From positions 31,681 through 95,680 of the forward strand of contig NZ_JASTWE010000007.1 in the NCBI RefSeq assembly GCF_030282845.1: a stretch of 64,000 nucleotides of DNA, given 5' to 3'. The position numbers and the translations under genes are program-made. The notes beneath the pieces are model-generated. The model saw nothing but the letters and a program-made list of their open reading frames with translations. It did no database searches and was not told the DNA's origin. Source of the stretch: Pseudodesulfovibrio pelocollis. GTDB taxonomy: Bacteria > Desulfobacterota > Desulfovibrionia > Desulfovibrionales > Desulfovibrionaceae. Positions 8,526 to 15,642 of the stretch are shown here, piece after piece; position 1 is the first letter of the stretch, and each line of letters starts with the position of its first letter.

Positions 8526-9577
8526 CACATCTCCTCGAAGCGGCGTATCTGCCGCTCAGTCAACGCTCGCAGACTCTTGGGGTCGTTTTGGCAAGCCTTG
8601 TACCACTCCACAGTCCAATCAAGGGCGACCTCTATACCGGTTTTCGACACCCAACCGAGCTCACGCCTCGCCTTGTGGCAATCAAGCCGCAGCAAAACCG
8701 CTTCACATGGATGGTCTTCTTGATCGATCACATATGCAGCGTCGTCTCCCCAGCGTTTGACCACCCCGAGAACAACTTGACCGACGTCAAAGGCATCACC
8801 TTCGCCCGGACCAAAATTCCATCCTCCCGAGAACTCGGCTTTGCCCTCCAACAGAGCCGCAGCAAGTGAGAGATACCCCGAAAGAGGCTCCAAAACGAAC
8901 TGCCACGGCCGCACGGCTTTAGGGGAACGAATATGCACTGCCTTTCCGGCGAAGAAAGCCCGAACCATGTCGGGCACCAATCTATCTTCTCCGAAATCGC
9001 CGCCGCCTATGACGTTACCGGCCCGAACCGAAGCCATGAGCGGTCCGTCACCGAAAAACGACTTCCGCCACGAATGGGCAACCAACTCTGCGCATCCTTT
9101 GCTTGCAGAATACGGATCGTCCCCTCCCATGGGATCGGTTTCGCGAAACGGCTTGCCGGAATTCATGTTTGTGTAGCATTTGTCACTGGTGACGTTGATG
9201 ACAGCCCGCACAGACGGGGTCTGTCGAATGGATTCAAGCACATTGACCGTCCCGATAACATTGGTCGTCATGGTTTTCACCGGCTCGCAATACGAACGGC
9301 GCACAAACGGCTGGGCAGCCATGTGCACCACAAGGTCGGGGGCGAAACCCTGCATGGCGCGGCACAAAGCTTCGCCGTCACGAATATCGCCGCGTTCGCC
9401 GATCACGCTTCCATCAAGGCCGATAAGCCCGAACATATCGGGAACCGAAGGCGGCTCAAGCGAAAAACCGAAGACCTTCGCACCGAGCATGGACAGCCAC
9501 AAGGACAGCCAACTCCCCTTGAAGCCTGTGTGTCCGGTCATGAATACCCGCCTGCCTTCGAACGCGTCAGAAAACAT
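8525..9577 (-). CDS. rfbG: CDP-glucose 4,6-dehydratase
   Basis: A 350-residue extended SDR enzyme. It opens with the family-specific dinucleotide loop FMTGHTGFKGSWLSLWL, where TGHTGFKG replaces the usual TGxxGxxG, and has the catalytic YSASK (in DPYSASKGCAELV) with an upstream NVTSDKCYTN segment. These are hallmarks of RfbG/DdhB, which converts CDP-D-glucose to CDP-4-keto-6-deoxy-D-glucose using bound NAD+. It lies 14 bases after rfbF, the enzyme that makes its substrate. Length matches the family (about 355). The E1/E3 (DdhC/DdhD) genes of the 3,6-dideoxyhexose branch are absent, so the product is probably not abequose, tyvelose or paratose. Confidence 0.92.
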   Translation of the reverse strand: MFSDAFEGRRVFMTGHTGFKGSWLSLWLSMLGAKVFGFSLEPPSVPDMFGLIGLDGSVIGERGDIRDGEALCRAMQGFAPDLVVHMAAQPFVRRSYCEPVKTMTTNVIGTVNVLESIRQTPSVRAVINVTSDKCYTNMNSGKPFRETDPMGGDDPYSASKGCAELVAHSWRKSFFGDGPLMASVRAGNVIGGGDFGEDRLVPDMVRAFFAGKAVHIRSPKAVRPWQFVLEPLSGYLSLAAALLEGKAEFSGGWNFGPGEGDAFDVGQVVLGVVKRWGDDAAYVIDQEDHPCEAVLLRLDCHKARRELGWVSKTGIEVALDWTVEWYKACQNDPKSLRALTERQIRRFEEM

Positions 9578-9591
9578 ACAGATTCACCCCG

Positions 9592-10371
9592 CTACCATAT
9601 CTTCCACGCGGCTTCACCCTGATCCCAAAGCCGGTTCAGGTATTCGGTATCCCGCAACGTGTCCATGCAAGCCCAAAAACCATCGTGACGGCGAACCATC
9701 AACTGGCCAGCCCGAGCCAAATCTTCCAAGGGTCCGTATTCCAGATCGCAGTCGGCATCTGGCTTCAGGTAATCGAAAATTTTGCGATTAAAGATAAAGA
9801 AGCCACCGTTAATGAGGTTCTCTCCTGCGTTTTCCGGTTTTTCTCTGAACGAACGAACAGCTTCTCCCTCCACATCAAGCTCGCCGAACCTTTTTGCGGG
9901 ATTGACTCCTGTCAGAGTAGCAATCTTTCCGTGAGATTTATGAAAATTGACAAGTGCATCCAAATTGACGTCGGCTACACCGTCTCCATAGGTGACCATA
10001 AAATGGTCTCCCTTTATATATTTCTCCACCCTTTTGAGGCGACCGCCTTTGAGCGTATTCAATCCTGTGTCGGCAAGCGTGATCCGCCACCCGGCCTCGC
10101 TGTGGCAATTATGCAGGCACAGCTTCTCCGGCTTGCCGAGCTCGAGAGTCACATCGTTATTCATCCACTCGTAATTCATGAAATAATCGCGGATCATATC
10201 GCCTTTGTAACCCAACGGCAAAACATACTCAGTGTGGCCGTATAAGGCATAAATCTTCATGATATGCCAAAGGATAGGCCTCTGACCGATGTTGACCATT
10301 GGTTTTGGCCTGAACTCCGTTTCCTCTCTCAGACGGGTACCGAGACCACCGCAAAGGATCACAACTTCCAT
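9592..10371 (-). CDS. rfbF: Glucose-1-phosphate cytidylyltransferase
   Basis: A 259-residue nucleotidyltransferase, the standard length for RfbF/DdhA. The N-terminus VVILCGGLGTRLREETEFRP is the pyrophosphorylase signature, followed by KPMVNIGQRPILWHIMK. It makes CDP-glucose from CTP and glucose-1-phosphate, the first step of the CDP-deoxyhexose route completed by rfbG. A GAGG sequence precedes the ATG. It is 13 bases downstream of the CmcI-type gene in the same operon. The sequence match to RfbF rather than dTTP-specific RmlA is clear from the ETEFRPKPMV segment. Confidence 0.94.
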   Translation of the reverse strand: MEVVILCGGLGTRLREETEFRPKPMVNIGQRPILWHIMKIYALYGHTEYVLPLGYKGDMIRDYFMNYEWMNNDVTLELGKPEKLCLHNCHSEAGWRITLADTGLNTLKGGRLKRVEKYIKGDHFMVTYGDGVADVNLDALVNFHKSHGKIATLTGVNPAKRFGELDVEGEAVRSFREKPENAGENLINGGFFIFNRKIFDYLKPDADCDLEYGPLEDLARAGQLMVRRHDGFWACMDTLRDTEYLNRLWDQGEAAWKIW

Positions 10372-10384
10372 CCAACCATCCTCT

Positions 10385-11125
10385 TTAATTTTTAATGCAT
10401 TTTAAATAACCCCGAGGTGCCACCGAAAACACTAGTTTTGCATCTATTTCTGTATCAATCTCGAAGCGATCAGTGGAGTTTAGGAACTCGCCCACAGCCG
10501 TCATGGGGTTGTCTCCGGGTCCCCAAGGCCTGTTTGCTGAAGCCTCTGAAGGAAGGTATTCCACAATAGTGTCAAAAACAACAATGTAGGACCCCTTCCT
10601 TACCAAAGGAGAATAGAGTTCCATTTCCCGCAACACATGCTCGTGCGTATGGTTCGAATCTAAAACAACAAGAGGGTTCTCATACTCTTTGGCAATGCTG
10701 AAAACTTTATCCGCGATATCAGGAGCGATGGAGGATCCCTCAAGGAGCACAACGTCATGGAACACGGGATGACCCTCGATCTCTCGACGATTGTGCTCGC
10801 GTATGTCGATATCGATGGACACGGTCTTTCGTTTCCCGCCAAGCAATTTCATCATGGAAGCATGGAACAGGACAGTTCCTCCGTGGGCAACACCCGTCTC
10901 AATGATGATATCCGGCTTGACGCTCCAAATTAGTTCCTGCATGGCCATGACGTCCTGCGGGTACTGTATGATAGGCCGCCCCAACCATTCAAAATTGTAT
11001 GAGTATCCCAATGCGATGGATCGCTCCATGAAAGCTTCTGCCGCCTCTTTCAGCTGGACATCGCCTCCTTGAGCTGCAATCCGTCGAATGCGCTCTTTCC
11101 TGAAACCGTCTATCGGACTACTCAT
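10385..11125 (-). CDS. CmcI/cephalosporin-hydroxylase family methyltransferase
   Basis: About 246 residues, beginning MSSPIDG at an ATG that overlaps the previous stop as ATGA. The SAM-binding region is IIIETGVAHGGTVLFHASM, and VVLDSNHTHEHVLREMELY is the conserved metal/SAM neighbourhood of the family. Members named cephalosporin hydroxylase (CmcI) and rhamnosyl O-methyltransferase share this fold, and those in sugar operons are usually O-methyltransferases. A run of seven G lies 2 bases before the start. One added G would fuse this gene in frame to the methyltransferase upstream. The acceptor sugar is unknown. Confidence 0.8.
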   Translation of the reverse strand: MSSPIDGFRKERIRRIAAQGGDVQLKEAAEAFMERSIALGYSYNFEWLGRPIIQYPQDVMAMQELIWSVKPDIIIETGVAHGGTVLFHASMMKLLGGKRKTVSIDIDIREHNRREIEGHPVFHDVVLLEGSSIAPDIADKVFSIAKEYENPLVVLDSNHTHEHVLREMELYSPLVRKGSYIVVFDTIVEYLPSEASANRPWGPGDNPMTAVGEFLNSTDRFEIDTEIDAKLVFSVAPRGYLKCIKN

Positions 11126-12210
11126 ATCCCCCCCACAGTCAGGAACAAGTTGGGGCACCCTGTACTCATTGCCATAATCTCTTCTGTGTAAATCTCATTC
11201 ATGATGATGATATCCCCCCCCCCCAACCCGCGCAAAGCACTCGGAGGATGGATTTCATGCCCAGTTTTTGCGATAAACTTCCCTTGCTTCTTTGGATTTA
11301 TGTCTATAATTCCTCTGATCGCTTCATTTTCCGGATCAATCAAATTTGCGAAAGCCACGCCTTTTGCCCCAGCTCCCCAGACCAAGCAGCCGGACCGTTC
11401 TCGCACGTAACTCCGAAGCCTACCTATCTCATGATGAAACACATTTCCCACTGCCTGTCCCCCTCCCCCCGGAACAATATCGTCATGCAAAGAGGCAAGA
11501 TCAGCCACAACCCAGATGTATTGTTCGCCAAAACAATGCTCGATTTTCACTTTGCCGAACAGATCCTCAAAAACACGAGCCGTGAAGTAGCTGCAATGTT
11601 CATGGCTTATATCCCAAAAAGCTGTCTTTGATAGGGTCCAATCAAAGCACGGCACTTCGATCAAAATCTGTCCGCCGCCTCCATTGGCATCCCGAATACT
11701 CCTCAAAAAAGCCACAGGGTCAGGCATGTGCTCCAAGGTGTGCCGTAGGACGATCAACTGCCCTGGGACAATATCTAGGCCAGCCAAAAAATACCTCTGA
11801 ATCACATCGGGGTCGCCAGCCTCATGAGCAGGGTCGTACCCTGTAACACCGAATCCAGCATCACGGAGCATGGACAAAAATACACCCTTCCCGCATCCAA
11901 CCTCAATCACTCGCGACCCGGGTGCTATAATATCCTTGACCACAAGCAAGGTTTTTTGGAGGTGCAACTGGAAGGCAGGAGAATGCGCCTGCTCGTTCTG
12001 GTAGCTCTCATCGTATTCCATGGCCTCGTCGTTAAACTCATAGTTCCAGACAAAACCGCACCCATTACATTGTTTCAAAGTGACGGGAAAGCAAGGAGTG
12101 GCACGAGCCTCAACCTCAGTGGCAAAAACCTTGTTCTGAAAAGCTGGCACACCAAGATGCCTGAAGATCGTTGACGCTGACTCACTCTCACAAATCGGGC
12201 ACTTAACCAT
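11122..12210 (-). CDS. SAM methyltransferase with C-terminal C-methyltransferase-like domain; carries poly-G tracts
   Basis: About 362 residues, starting MVKCPICESE. A zinc-type pair (Cys4, Cys7) and CNGCGF open the protein. Motif I is VIEVGCGKGVFLSML, HTLEHMPDPVAFLRSI follows, and a C-terminal Rossmann-like segment (CLVWGAGAKGVAFANLID) mirrors the NovU/TylC3 architecture. It differs from the other C-methyltransferase in the operon and may act on another sugar. The gene has 11 consecutive G in the sense strand at 11224-11214, a near-continuous G6-A-G5 stretch (11470-11459), G7 at its 3' end and G9 two bases before its ATG. These are typical slippage sites. The start overlaps the epimerase gene by 8 bases. 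Confidence 0.8.
   Translation of the reverse strand: MVKCPICESESASTIFRHLGVPAFQNKVFATEVEARATPCFPVTLKQCNGCGFVWNYEFNDEAMEYDESYQNEQAHSPAFQLHLQKTLLVVKDIIAPGSRVIEVGCGKGVFLSMLRDAGFGVTGYDPAHEAGDPDVIQRYFLAGLDIVPGQLIVLRHTLEHMPDPVAFLRSIRDANGGGGQILIEVPCFDWTLSKTAFWDISHEHCSYFTARVFEDLFGKVKIEHCFGEQYIWVVADLASLHDDIVPGGGGQAVGNVFHHEIGRLRSYVRERSGCLVWGAGAKGVAFANLIDPENEAIRGIIDINPKKQGKFIAKTGHEIHPPSALRGLGGGDIIIMNEIYTEEIMAMSTGCPNLFLTVGGI
11128..11134 (-). repeat. Poly-G tract (G7) at methyltransferase/CmcI gene junction
   Basis: Seven G in the sense strand, two bases before the ATGA overlap. It probably also serves as a G-rich ribosome contact. By direct reading, one extra G would put the downstream ATG in frame with the upstream gene and fuse the two proteins. 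Confidence 0.85.
11214..11224 (-). repeat. Poly-G tract, 11 G in sense strand, inside methyltransferase gene
   Basis: Eleven consecutive C on the plus strand, encoding three glycines before DIIIMNE. Loss of one base gives a stop after four codons (I-S-S-S-stop); gain of one gives a stop after six (G-Y-H-H-H-E-stop). Either event would remove about 30 C-terminal residues and move the stop away from the overlapping start of the next gene. Confidence 0.9.
11459..11470 (-). repeat. Interrupted poly-G (G6-A-G5) encoding four glycines
   Basis: Twelve bases, C5-T-C6 on the plus strand, within the same methyltransferase gene. It encodes four consecutive glycines in a predicted linker. The interruption should make it less slippage-prone than the G11 tract. 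Confidence 0.85.
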
Positions 12211-13054
12211 GTCCCCCCCCCACAGTGGCAAGACGCGAAATATTTCCCCAAAAACGAAAGGGCTCCCAATCCAGGTAGGGATACACCCCAAGGTTAAGCC
12301 TAATATCGACGCCGCGTTCTTCAAGGTACTCCCTGACCAACCTCCACAACTCCACCTTGCGCCCGGAACACACATTCACAGTGCCTGAAAATTTTTCATC
12401 GCAGACCAAGTCCACCAAATATGCAGCCACGATTTCCACTGGCAAGTAGTCACGAATCTGCTCCCCACCGGACATGTCGAAACTCTCATCCTCGTTCTCA
12501 ATGGCCTGTTGCAATTGCGCGAATAGCGATTTGGGATTTTGCCCTGGTCCGTACATATAGAAAAGACGCGCCCAACATAGGGTTGTGTCACGCTTTTTGA
12601 CATACGCCTCCAGATCAATACGCAACCTGTTTTTTGCCTCAGCATACGGATTCTTCGGCTGTGGCTCTAAGGTTTCCGCCAATTCTCCCTCTACCATCCC
12701 GTACTCTAAGCAGGTGCCCGCCACAACGAGCCGTCGCAACCCATAGTCTATCAGCCTAAAAAGCAGCCGACGACTCAGCGGTAAACTTTGGGCAAGATGC
12801 GATTCGTCCATATAGCTAGACAAGTTGGGCCAAGCGAGGTGGATGCAATGAGTCGGTTTATGAATCCGCTCCCAAAGGTCATTCGGCAATCGATCCATGT
12901 CAAAATGCACTCGCTCCACGTCGCCATCCCACTCTGCGGTGTCAAGCTTGTCCCTGTCTCGTCCCGCAGCCACCACAGAAATGCCCCGCTCCAGAAGTGA
13001 GCTGACAACATGTCGCCCGATGAATCCTGTTGCCCCTGTCACGAAGACCCTCAT
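12203..13054 (-). CDS. NAD(P)-dependent epimerase/dehydratase (putative 4-ketoreductase)
   Basis: A 283-residue extended SDR protein. The Rossmann loop is VFVTGATGFIGRHVVSSLLE at the N-terminus and the catalytic pair lies in NPYAEAKNRLR (YxxxK). A C-terminal substrate domain includes RDYLPVEIV. The size is like RfbJ-type reductases, which reduce CDP-4-keto-6-deoxy sugars as the last activation step. In this operon it could finish the CDP-linked C-methyl sugar; that is inference. It begins 8 bases after the family 2 glycosyltransferase stop. Its 3' end contains the G9 tract. Confidence 0.82.
   Translation of the reverse strand: MRVFVTGATGFIGRHVVSSLLERGISVVAAGRDRDKLDTAEWDGDVERVHFDMDRLPNDLWERIHKPTHCIHLAWPNLSSYMDESHLAQSLPLSRRLLFRLIDYGLRRLVVAGTCLEYGMVEGELAETLEPQPKNPYAEAKNRLRIDLEAYVKKRDTTLCWARLFYMYGPGQNPKSLFAQLQQAIENEDESFDMSGGEQIRDYLPVEIVAAYLVDLVCDEKFSGTVNVCSGRKVELWRLVREYLEERGVDIRLNLGVYPYLDWEPFRFWGNISRLATVGGGHG
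12213..12221 (-). repeat. Poly-G tract (G9) at epimerase/methyltransferase junction
   Basis: Nine G in the sense strand, covering the last glycine codons of the epimerase gene and ending two bases before the methyltransferase ATG. Removing one G gives a continuous frame (Gly-Gly-Asp-Met-Val-Lys) joining the two proteins. Confidence 0.88.
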
Positions 13055-13062
13055 AACCAGCC

Positions 13063-13974
13063 CTATAGACTATATAATTTGAAAATTGTGCGCTTCAATT
13101 TACCCAACTCTCCCCGTGCCGACATGTACAGCAGGGGCAGAAAAAAAGGTATGGCTCCAATGCGTCGCTGCCAAGTAACCTCCGGGATCCGCATAAGAGT
13201 TTTAAGCAAAGACATAGTCAACACTTGATACGATTGACTCATTTTTCGCTTTGTATATGGATCGTCCGGCTCCCTCTCGTGAAACGAGGTGGGTTGGACA
13301 ACCTTGTAAAACAGGCATTCATCCACGTAGCGTAGCCCGGACGCGATGGCGGCAATGGCCGGAACCACTCTGTCTCCGCAATAAAAAATATCGGAGTTGG
13401 CCTTGAAAATGGACTTGAGCAAAGCGCGGCGGAAAAGTCCGCAAATAAAGAGATTAAGTTTCAGCGAAAGGACTTCCTGATGGATGGTAACAAGCCCTTT
13501 GGCCTGTTCCGCATAGGACATGGTATTAGGATCGTATGGCTCTTGATACCTTATCACGTCGTGAACCGTGCCGTCGGGACGCAACCGTTCGGTGGCGCTC
13601 ATGACCAATCCGCACTCAGGGTAGGCCTCCAACTCCCCTACAAGACGCCCCATGGCAGAAGAGGCCCATCTGTCGTCGGCTGCGTGCCAGATGAAGAACT
13701 CGCCCCGCGACATCTCGAACACGGCCATGAAATTAGCCACTATCCCAATATTGTCGGCCTGACGCACCAAAGTAATGTTGTTATGACGCTCGGCATAATC
13801 AGAAACAATGTCAAAAGTGTTGTCTGTCGAGGCATTATCCGAGATCAACACCTCGATTTTCGGATAGTGCTGTGCAAGAATCGAATCCAACGTCGAGGCA
13901 ATGGAGACAGCGCCGTTGTAGACAGGGACTCCTATACTGACCAGCCCCGGTATGCCCTTTTGCCGTTCGATCAT
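13063..13974 (-). CDS. Glycosyltransferase family 2
   Basis: A 303-residue GT-A enzyme. The nucleotide-binding start is LVSIGVPVYNGAVSIASTLD, the acceptor strand IEVLISDNASTDNTFDI is typical, and the metal-binding DxD equivalent is in FIWHAADDRW. Such inverting enzymes transfer a sugar from an NDP or undecaprenyl donor onto the growing repeat unit in the cytoplasm. Its start overlaps the DapA-family stop as ATGA. Donor and acceptor cannot be assigned. Confidence 0.9.
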   Translation of the reverse strand: MIERQKGIPGLVSIGVPVYNGAVSIASTLDSILAQHYPKIEVLISDNASTDNTFDIVSDYAERHNNITLVRQADNIGIVANFMAVFEMSRGEFFIWHAADDRWASSAMGRLVGELEAYPECGLVMSATERLRPDGTVHDVIRYQEPYDPNTMSYAEQAKGLVTIHQEVLSLKLNLFICGLFRRALLKSIFKANSDIFYCGDRVVPAIAAIASGLRYVDECLFYKVVQPTSFHEREPDDPYTKRKMSQSYQVLTMSLLKTLMRIPEVTWQRRIGAIPFFLPLLYMSARGELGKLKRTIFKLYSL

Positions 13975-14930
13975 CTTGTATCACCACCTAGAGCCGAAGG
14001 CTCGCCCGGCCACTCCCAAACATCACCCTCAACCAACCCAAGCTCTCGCAATCCCACACGAATTGCTTCACGTTCCTCGCTTGTGCTCTCACGGTAGTAG
14101 GAACTCACACGAGGATCGCACAGGCCACGCAGGGACATGACATACTTTTCATCCGCAGCCTGGATGAAGTTGTCCCTCTTGGTGCAGGAGGCAAAGACAG
14201 ACAGGAACTTGTTAAGCTTGCGCTGAGCCTTCAGTGCCTCGTCCATATCGCCGGATTGAAACAGATCGTAAATCTGGATCATAGGTTCTGGCAACGCGCT
14301 CCCAAGGCTTGAGGTGTGTGCCTTGGAGCCCATGACCAAGGAGGCGAGATGCTGGCTGGCCACAGCGGTGACAACCTGGAATCCCGGCTCGGCCATGGCA
14401 CACACCTTGCCCGCAAGCACGGCATTGGCGTTGCTGTACTTTATGCCCGCGATGTTGGGGTGCTTTTTGAGTTCGACAAGCAGGCCAATGTCGAGCTGTG
14501 CGCTCCAGTTCCCGCTGGTGTACATCCAGAGCGGTTTGGACGCCGCATCGGCCAGCGTCTCATAGAACCACTTGAGTCGGTCCTGGCTGAGAAGTGGGTG
14601 ATACGGCATGACGTGATAGCCATCCACTTCCATGTCCGCAGTCTGCTCCATAAAACTCAGGGACTCATCCAATGCGTAGAAGCCTGCGCCGAGAATTAAC
14701 GGCTTGCGTCCCGCATTGACCCGGCTGACGACCCGAGCCACTTCCAGGCGCTTATCAAAAGTGAGATTCATGTCCTCACTGCCTGTGCCAAGCACCCACA
14801 TGCCACCTATGGGCTTGGAAACCACGAACTCCACAATCCGCTCGAGGGCGGGGACATCAATGCTTTCATCTTCGGCAAACGGGGTCAGCACCACAGGCAC
14901 CACACCGTTGATCGCACGCGTCACAATCAT
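13971..14930 (-). CDS. DapA/NanA-family class I aldolase or dehydratase
   Basis: A 319-residue (beta/alpha)8 protein of the dihydrodipicolinate synthase / N-acetylneuraminate lyase superfamily. The Schiff-base Lys is in the AGIKYSNAN strand and the conserved Tyr appears in LWMYTSGNW. The usual glycine-rich TGSEDMN replaces TGE at the pyruvate carboxylate site. Members condense or cleave pyruvate with an aldehyde, or dehydrate 2-keto-3-deoxy sugar acids. Placed directly after the NeuA-like gene (stop adjacent to start), it probably acts on a deoxy-ulosonic intermediate. It is slightly longer than DapA (about 290) and is not expected to be the lysine-pathway enzyme. Confidence 0.82.
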   Translation of the reverse strand: MIVTRAINGVVPVVLTPFAEDESIDVPALERIVEFVVSKPIGGMWVLGTGSEDMNLTFDKRLEVARVVSRVNAGRKPLILGAGFYALDESLSFMEQTADMEVDGYHVMPYHPLLSQDRLKWFYETLADAASKPLWMYTSGNWSAQLDIGLLVELKKHPNIAGIKYSNANAVLAGKVCAMAEPGFQVVTAVASQHLASLVMGSKAHTSSLGSALPEPMIQIYDLFQSGDMDEALKAQRKLNKFLSVFASCTKRDNFIQAADEKYVMSLRGLCDPRVSSYYRESTSEEREAIRVGLRELGLVEGDVWEWPGEPSALGGDTR

Positions 14931-15641
14931 TTATTTCACCGTAAAGCCGTTCTTTTTCAAATGTTTGACATAGGCTTCGGCCACCATGAAGTCCTCGGCC
15001 GTATCCACGTCCACGGAATGGAGCTGGTCCATGACCAGCGGAATCTGGCGGTCGGACACATGCTTGCGGGCGAATACGAAATAGTTACGCTTCATCCCGT
15101 ACAATGCGGCGTTGTAAACATAAAAAGGTTCGCGCTCCCCGGCCTCGCTGCAATAGGTGACAAGCTCGCCGCCCCGGATTGCCTTGAGAATGGGGTCGCG
15201 CTTCTTGAACGGCCCTTTGACCGAAGCAATCGTATCCAGCTCCGATGCGGCGAGCAATCGGACGGCCTCATCCAGGTGGTTCGGATCACGCACTGGAGAC
15301 GTGGGCTGCATGAGAAGGATGATGTCGTATTGCCATCCCCGTTCCTTCTCCATAAAATCCAAGGCGTGAAGCATGACATCGACATTGCGTACACTGTCTC
15401 CTGCAATTTCAGCGGGCCGGAGGAAGGGGGTTGGCGCACCGTATTCCTTTGCGACTTTCTGAATCTCCTTGTCTTCGGTGCTCACGAGGTAATCGGTGAT
15501 CATGGCAGCCTGCTGGGCGGCGTGGATGGTGTAGGCCAGCATGGGATGCCCGGCCAGCATGCGAATATTCTTGCGGGGAAGGCGCTTGGACCCACCACGA
15601 GCAGGGATGACAGCCAATACGCGGGGGTTGGAGTTATTCAT
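14931..15641 (-). CDS. CMP-sugar (acylneuraminate-type) cytidylyltransferase
   Basis: A 236-residue NeuA/KdsB-like enzyme. The CTP-binding loop is VIPARGGSKRLPRKNIRML, and MQPTSPVRDPNHLDEAVRLL is the second conserved NeuA block. It should activate a 3-deoxy-2-ulosonic acid as its CMP form. The start lies one base after the transketolase stop, with a NeuB-type synthase two genes upstream. Sialic, legionaminic or pseudaminic acid cannot be distinguished, and the usual Leg/Pse precursor enzymes are missing here. Confidence 0.9.
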   Translation of the reverse strand: MNNSNPRVLAVIPARGGSKRLPRKNIRMLAGHPMLAYTIHAAQQAAMITDYLVSTEDKEIQKVAKEYGAPTPFLRPAEIAGDSVRNVDVMLHALDFMEKERGWQYDIILLMQPTSPVRDPNHLDEAVRLLAASELDTIASVKGPFKKRDPILKAIRGGELVTYCSEAGEREPFYVYNAALYGMKRNYFVFARKHVSDRQIPLVMDQLHSVDVDTAEDFMVAEAYVKHLKKNGFTVK

Positions 15642-15642
15642 A

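Noticed and set aside
13971..14930. DapA of lysine synthesis
   Set aside because: It is longer than DapA, its pyruvate-site sequence is unlike it and its neighbours make nucleotide sugars, so a lysine role is unlikely despite the fold.
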